A stretch of 6,448 nucleotides of DNA from Thermoplasmata archaeon (GTDB lineage Archaea > Thermoplasmatota > JAKEGO01), in the NCBI GenBank assembly GCA_022615805.1, contig JAKEGO010000073.1, forward strand, positions 1 through 6,448, in the 5' to 3' direction. Positions 5,098-6,448 of this stretch are shown here, in pieces (positions within the stretch are counted from its first letter, which is position 1; each line of letters begins with the position of its first letter). The translations under genes were made by a program, and so were the position numbers. Under the pieces are notes generated by a model. It was not told the origin of the DNA, made no database searches, and saw only the letters and a list, made by a program, of their open reading frames with translations.

Positions 5098-5916
5098 TCA
5101 GCCGGACCTCTTCAGCAGGACGGACGCGTACCCCACGACGTCCCTCATCGGCCTCACGTCCCCGGAGGTGCAGTATTTAAGAAGGCGTATGTCGGAGTCG
5201 CCTATTGCCATCTGAACGGCCATGACCGGCCCGAAGCCGCACATCGAGATGCGCTTCTCGGTGACCGTCCTGAAGAGGCTCTCCGGATCCCCCTTGAGGA
5301 TGCACTCGAGGGCCATGGAATCGGCGGCGCGGGCGACCTCGATCGGAACGTGATGCGACAGGTCGGTGGAGGCGATGTAGACCAGGTCCTCCTGCGGGAG
5401 CTCCCTGAGGGCGCGGCCGAGGCGCCGTGCGCTCTGGAGGTCCTGGGCCATCATCACGATGGGCACTATCTTGAAATCGGCGGTGAGGTGCTGGAGGAAT
5501 GGGATTTGGACCTCTACGGAATGTTCGTAGACGTGCGCGGAGGGGTCCTCGGCGATGCCCGCGGCGACGAGACCCTCTACGACCTCGCTGTCCACGTGGG
5601 CCACTCCCAGCGGCGTCTTGAAGTCCTCGACCGAGACAGATATCGGCGACCCGATCCCGGTGTGGTTCGGGCCGACGATGACGGCCGTCCTCCCCTTCAG
5701 GCCGGAGGCGCCGAGCGCGCGGTAGCCGTGGGCTGCGACCGGTCCCGAGTACATGAGGCCGGCATGAGGCGAGACCAGACCGGTCAGCTCCTCGGCCGCG
5801 GCCTCCTCTGGGAGGGCCCCGGGGCCAAGGTCATGGACGTAGCAATTCTCGATCTGTCTCCTGAGCGCCTCCGCGGTCCCCTGATAGAACTGTCCAGCCA
5901 CTGCCGGCATTCTCAT
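5098..5916 (-). CDS. MEMO family protein (AmmeMemoRadiSam system protein B)
   Basis: A member of the MEMO family, structurally related to extradiol dioxygenases and class III dioxygenase folds; archaeal and bacterial members are named after co-occurrence with AMMECR1 and a radical SAM protein, and their biochemical role is unsettled. With the start used here it has 272 residues. Motifs: PAVAGQFY at the N-terminus, LVSPHAGLMYSG (H51), VGPNHTG (H85), EHSVEVQIPF (H132), STDLSHH (D185, H188), and CGFGPVMA (C226). H51, H85, D185-x-x-H188 and C226 correspond to the human MEMO1 metal site residues H49, H81, D189, H192 and C244. Family proteins begin just before the PAVAG motif, and GGTGA lies four bases before ATG 5916. 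A longer frame opens at ATG 5946, but the TATA box predicts transcription starting after that codon. Neither AMMECR1 nor radical SAM partner is in the window. Confidence 0.92.
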   Translation of the reverse strand: MRMPAVAGQFYQGTAEALRRQIENCYVHDLGPGALPEEAAAEELTGLVSPHAGLMYSGPVAAHGYRALGASGLKGRTAVIVGPNHTGIGSPISVSVEDFKTPLGVAHVDSEVVEGLVAAGIAEDPSAHVYEHSVEVQIPFLQHLTADFKIVPIVMMAQDLQSARRLGRALRELPQEDLVYIASTDLSHHVPIEVARAADSMALECILKGDPESLFRTVTEKRISMCGFGPVMAVQMAIGDSDIRLLKYCTSGDVRPMRDVVGYASVLLKRSG

Positions 5917-5950
5917 CTCGTCACCCATTCGGGCATGCTGGGACATGGAG

Positions 5951-5966
5951 ATAAACCTTTTTATTG
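5951..5966 (-). promoter_or_regulatory. TATA-like box of the MEMO gene
   Basis: The minus strand reads AATAAAAAGGTTTAT. Either AT-rich half (centre near 5962 or 5953) predicts a transcription start between about 5935 and 5926, downstream of ATG 5946 and upstream of ATG 5916. This supports the shorter MEMO start with a leader of about 10-20 bases. Confidence 0.55.
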
Positions 5967-6060
5967 CTCGGATGAACGGATAGAATGAATGGTACTTGGT
6001 TGAAACACCCCGGAGAACCGAGCGCCCGCGCGGGGGACGGGGCGAGCCGGCCCTGGACCC

Positions 6061-6448
6061 TCAACGCCTTCGGGGCATGGTGTCCCCGTACCTGTCCATC
6101 GACGGCTCCGGCCGCGATGCGCTTCCCTTCGACGCCGGCCTCTTGAATTCCTCCGTGTTATGGACCACGATCATCAGGCAGATGGCGCTCATCACCGACC
6201 CGACGAACCAGCCGAAGGAGAATATCCCGAAGAGCGCCGAGAAGAAGGACATCCGGAAGTCCCGCCTCTGGATGTAGTTCGAGCCGAGGAGCAGGAACGC
6301 CGACGACATCAGCATGATGACGCTGAAGCCGAACATCGACCGCGAGCCCTCGTCCTCCACGTCCACCTCGAGGGTCCCGTAGTAGTACCCGAGGAAGAAG
6401 TGGGAGAACCAGAAGACGATCCCGAGCAGTCCCGCGGCGACCATCAGC
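6061..6448 (-). CDS. Small multi-spanning membrane protein of unknown function (may be cut at window edge)
   Basis: I do not recognise the family. From ATG 6444 it has 127 residues. The frame remains open to the window edge, so the true start may lie further upstream. Three hydrophobic segments are visible: about 3-22 (aromatic-rich, FWFSHFFLGYYYG), 37-57, and 66-94, the last long enough for one long or two short helices. An acidic loop EVDVEDEG follows the first segment, a basic IQRRDFRMS follows the second, which places that loop on the cytoplasmic side by the positive-inside rule. The hydrophilic C-terminal tail (about 96-127) is Ser, Pro and Arg-rich and ends PRRR. Codon third positions are strongly GC-biased as in the neighbouring genes, which supports it being real. 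It is separated from the MEMO gene by about 144 bases that include the MEMO promoter, so it is probably not co-transcribed with it. Confidence 0.6.
   Translation of the reverse strand, partial: LMVAAGLLGIVFWFSHFFLGYYYGTLEVDVEDEGSRSMFGFSVIMLMSSAFLLLGSNYIQRRDFRMSFFSALFGIFSFGWFVGSVMSAICLMIVVHNTEEFKRPASKGSASRPEPSMDRYGDTMPRRR

Noticed and set aside
5350..5988. A 212-codon plus-strand open frame opposite the MEMO gene
   Set aside because: It is antisense to a gene with all family motifs and shows no features of its own.
5970..6010. Possible C/D-box RNA near GGATGAACGG in the gap upstream of MEMO
   Set aside because: There is only a partial C-box-like match and no convincing D box or internal C'/D' pair; no small RNA can be supported.
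6025..6034. Perfect palindrome CCCGCGCGGG between MEMO and the membrane protein gene
   Set aside because: It has no loop bases and no T-run, and such palindromes arise easily in GC-rich DNA; not strong enough to call a terminator.

Overview
The window is a GC-rich stretch of archaeal chromosome. The archaeal assignment rests on ribosomal protein LX, prefoldin alpha, a short FtsY without the bacterial acidic domain, the N-terminal domain of an archaeal tRNA-splicing endonuclease, and AT-rich TATA-like boxes standing out upstream of genes. Secreted proteins with a C-terminal hydrophobic stretch and an arginine cluster, together with the high GC, suggest Thermoplasmatota or a related euryarchaeal group; that placement is inference only. 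I see no tRNA, rRNA, CRISPR array, insertion sequence or phage gene, and no gene-free gap longer than about 150 bases.

Left part (1-2850). A minus-strand gene runs off the left edge; its 59 visible residues are the N-terminal domain of tRNA-intron endonuclease EndA. Divergent from it is a plus-strand gene (278-1315) for an exported thioredoxin-fold protein with a CPPC active site, a membrane anchor and a very arginine-rich tail. Convergent to that lies a minus-strand gene (1416-2735) for a second, larger exported CPPC protein. The two match each other through the thioredoxin domain and the following beta-rich domain, with an Omp28-like layout, but they carry different C-terminal anchors. They look like diverged paralogues acting outside the membrane, perhaps in thiol-disulfide chemistry.

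Middle part (2848-5070). A tightly packed minus-strand operon reads gcvH, a Trm112-like zinc protein, ribosomal protein LX, prefoldin alpha, ftsY. Junctions are 1-nt, 4-nt and 20-nt overlaps or a 4-nt gap, and each internal gene has a Shine-Dalgarno-like sequence inside the gene before it. The last three genes are the core of a widespread archaeal translation, folding and secretion cluster. The first two are not its usual upstream partners (L39e, L31e, eIF6).

Right part (5098-6448). A MEMO-family gene with its metal-binding residues intact has its own TATA box, which argues for a start 30 bases inside the longest reading frame. A small multi-spanning membrane protein of unknown function reaches the right edge. 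The genes use two kinds of start: probably leaderless transcripts for endA and the first CPPC gene, and short leaders with a ribosome binding site for gcvH, memo and the second CPPC gene.

I found no clear new multi-gene system. The parts most worth following are the pair of CPPC exoproteins with contrasting anchors and the altered operon context of LX-pfdA-ftsY.
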